Shown piece by piece: positions 62,927 through 64,000 of a stretch of DNA of 64,000 bases. Position numbers and translations under genes: made by a program. Position 1 is the stretch's first letter; every line of letters starts with the position of its first letter. Source of the DNA: Melanocharis versteri (Eukaryota; Chordata; Aves; Passeriformes; Melanocharitidae). Where the stretch lies: contig VZTG01009153.1 of assembly GCA_013397845.1 (NCBI GenBank), forward strand, positions 124,001 to 188,000, given 5' to 3'. Under the pieces are notes generated by a model that did no database searches, had not been told where the DNA came from, and saw nothing but the letters and a program-made list of their open reading frames with translations.

Positions 62927-63211
62927 TGGAGCACCTCCACTATGAGGAAAGACTGAGAGAATTAGGTTTTTTCAGCCTGGAAAAGAGAAGTCTTCAGGGA
63001 GCCCTAATTGCAGCCTTCCAGTACCTGAAGGGTACTGCAAGAAAGATGGAGAGGGACATTTTACAAGGGCATGTAGTGGCAGGACAAGGAGGAATTGTTT
63101 AAAACTGAAAGAGATTAGGTTTAGATTAGACATTAGGAAAAAAATATTTACTGTGAGGGTGTTAAGGCAATGGAACTGCTTTCCCAGAGAAGTTGTGAAT
63201 ATTCCATCCCT
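62927..63211 (+). mobile_element. CR1 LINE, outer copy, 5' part (interrupted)
   Basis: Sense-strand CR1 with TGGAGCACCTCCACTATGAG, TTTTTTCAGCCTGGAAAAGA, GCCTTCCAGTACCTGAAGGG, GGACAAGGAGGAATTG and TTTAGATTAGACATTAGG. It continues with TTTCCCAGAGAAGTTGTG and stops abruptly after ATTCCATCCCT. The element resumes at 63541. The break is caused by insertion of another CR1 in the opposite orientation. Confidence 0.94.
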
Positions 63212-63535
63212 AAAAATAGAATCATAGAACCATAGAATATACTGAGTTGGAAGGGACCCATCAGGATCACCATATCCAACTCCTGGCCCTGTGCAGGACA
63301 CCTCAAGAGTCACACCACGTGCCCAAGAGCATTGTCCAAATGCTTCTTAAACTCTGTCAGGTTTGGTGCTGTGACCACTTCCCTGGGGGGCCTGTTCTAG
63401 TGCCCAAACACCCTCTGGGTGATAAACCTTTTCCTGATATCCATCCTAAACCTCCCCTGACTCAGTTTCATGCCATTGCCTTAAGTCCTGTCTCTTGTCA
63501 CAAAAGCGAAGAGATCAATGCCTACCCCTCCACTT
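63212..63535 (-). mobile_element. CR1 LINE, inner nested copy
   Basis: Antisense CR1 3' end inserted into the outer CR1. On the plus strand it begins with the reversed tail TAGAATCATAGAACCATAGA, then GAGTTGGAAGGGACCCATCA, TCCAACTCCTGGCCCTG, CTTCTTAAACTCTGTCAGG, GACCACTTCCCTGGGGGGCC, CAAACACCCTCTGGGTG, TTTTCCTGATATCCATCC and TTGCCTTAAGTCCTGTC. Little decay is visible. CCCT on the left and CCCCT on the right may be a short target-site duplication. A 107-codon plus-strand frame across it is not a gene. Confidence 0.94.
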
Positions 63536-63540
63536 CCCCT

Positions 63541-63675
63541 GGTTTAAGACCAGGTTGGATGGAGCTCTGAACAGCTTGTTCTAGTGGAAGGTGTCCCTTG
63601 TCCATGGCAGGGGGGCTGGAACTAGATGATCCTTAAGGTCCTTTCCAACCTAGGTTATTCTATGATTCTATGATT
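63541..63675 (+). mobile_element. CR1 LINE, outer copy, 3' part
   Basis: This is the continuation of the CR1 starting at 62927: GGTTTAAGACCAGGTTGGAT, TCTAGTGGAAGGTGTCCC, TCCATGGCAGGGGGGCTGG, GATGATCCTTAAGGTCC, TTTCCAACCTAGG and a terminal ATTCTATGATTCTATG tail. Only a few bases of the outer element appear lost or altered at the junction. Confidence 0.95.
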
Positions 63676-64000
63676 TTAATTTTTTATTCTATGTCATTGT
63701 TCTTTTTAAAATCAACCTATTATTTCGCTCCCTCCAATCTAAAATTTCCTTCAGTTTAACAGCATTCTCAAAATGGAACTAATAGAAGCATAATAGATAC
63801 ACACACTGCGCGTATCTGTTCTTGCTTAAAACTAAGTAACAACCATTATGCCAAACTGGTAATATTTAAATAGGCTTACAGAATGGTGTAGCTACACCAG
63901 CACTAAAAAAGATATATATGCACATTTTCGTCCTTTTCTGTCCTTGGGTAATGACAACATTAATGACTTACATTTATATAGTACTCTTCTGAAAGGAAAC
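63676..64000. other. Unassigned AT-rich sequence
   Basis: No gene or repeat recognised up to the end of the window. Confidence 0.5.

Noticed and set aside
1..64000. CRISPR arrays, operons, tRNA or rRNA genes
   Set aside because: No regularly spaced direct repeats with spacers, no bacterial gene organisation and no structural RNA motif was recognised. The sequence is vertebrate in character.

Overview
The window looks like AT-rich, gene-poor nuclear DNA from a bird. The organism call rests on the repeats. There are many 5'-truncated CR1 LINE copies whose 3' ends carry the ATTCTATG-type tail typical of avian CR1. There are also three endogenous retrovirus LTRs of a type that is very common in bird genomes, with CCCAACTGACCAAAGG-like motifs, TG...CA ends and a run of GTTAAACCATGACA type at the 3' end. 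Mammalian Alu, L1 and MIR were not seen, and nothing prokaryotic (operons, ribosome binding sites, dense ORFs) is present.

I found no protein-coding gene, tRNA or rRNA that I can support. The longest open frames are about 180 codons. They lie antisense to a CR1 copy (17392-17937, minus strand) or in unique sequence beside one (36260-36808, plus strand), and none shows a family I recognise. The window is best read as intergenic or deep intronic sequence.

Layout. 1-14862 is mostly unassigned unique sequence with two small tandem duplications, a GC-richer pocket (about 2978-3351) and an A-rich, strand-asymmetric stretch (about 13060-14090). 14863-19770 holds a (CAAA)n microsatellite, A-runs, a pyrimidine tract, two plus-strand CR1 copies (16450-16676 and 17299-18052) and a G/T-rich tract. 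19771-26599 is unassigned. 26600-27704 holds an old CR1 copy abutted by a second, differently diverged CR1. 34507-36245 holds two CR1 copies in opposite orientation. 39543-40039 is a minus-strand LTR. 44373-44475 and about 47786-47975 are old CR1 fragments flanking a plus-strand LTR (46463-47028). 54249-56113 holds TTTGG and T/G low-complexity tracts with an 11-N assembly gap at 55984-55994. 59556-about 60830 is the 3' end of an endogenous retrovirus on the minus strand, made of LTR, polypurine tract and internal sequence with a roughly 49-bp repeat. 61397-61701 holds more T/G tracts. 62927-63675 is one CR1 copy split by a younger CR1 in the opposite orientation.

No new biological system is evident. 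The points most worth checking are the nested and stacked CR1 insertions, the three LTRs of one broad family at different stages of decay, the 49-bp repeat in the retroviral 3' region, the A-rich asymmetric segment and the gap region. All repeat calls were made by eye from remembered family features; no database search was run.
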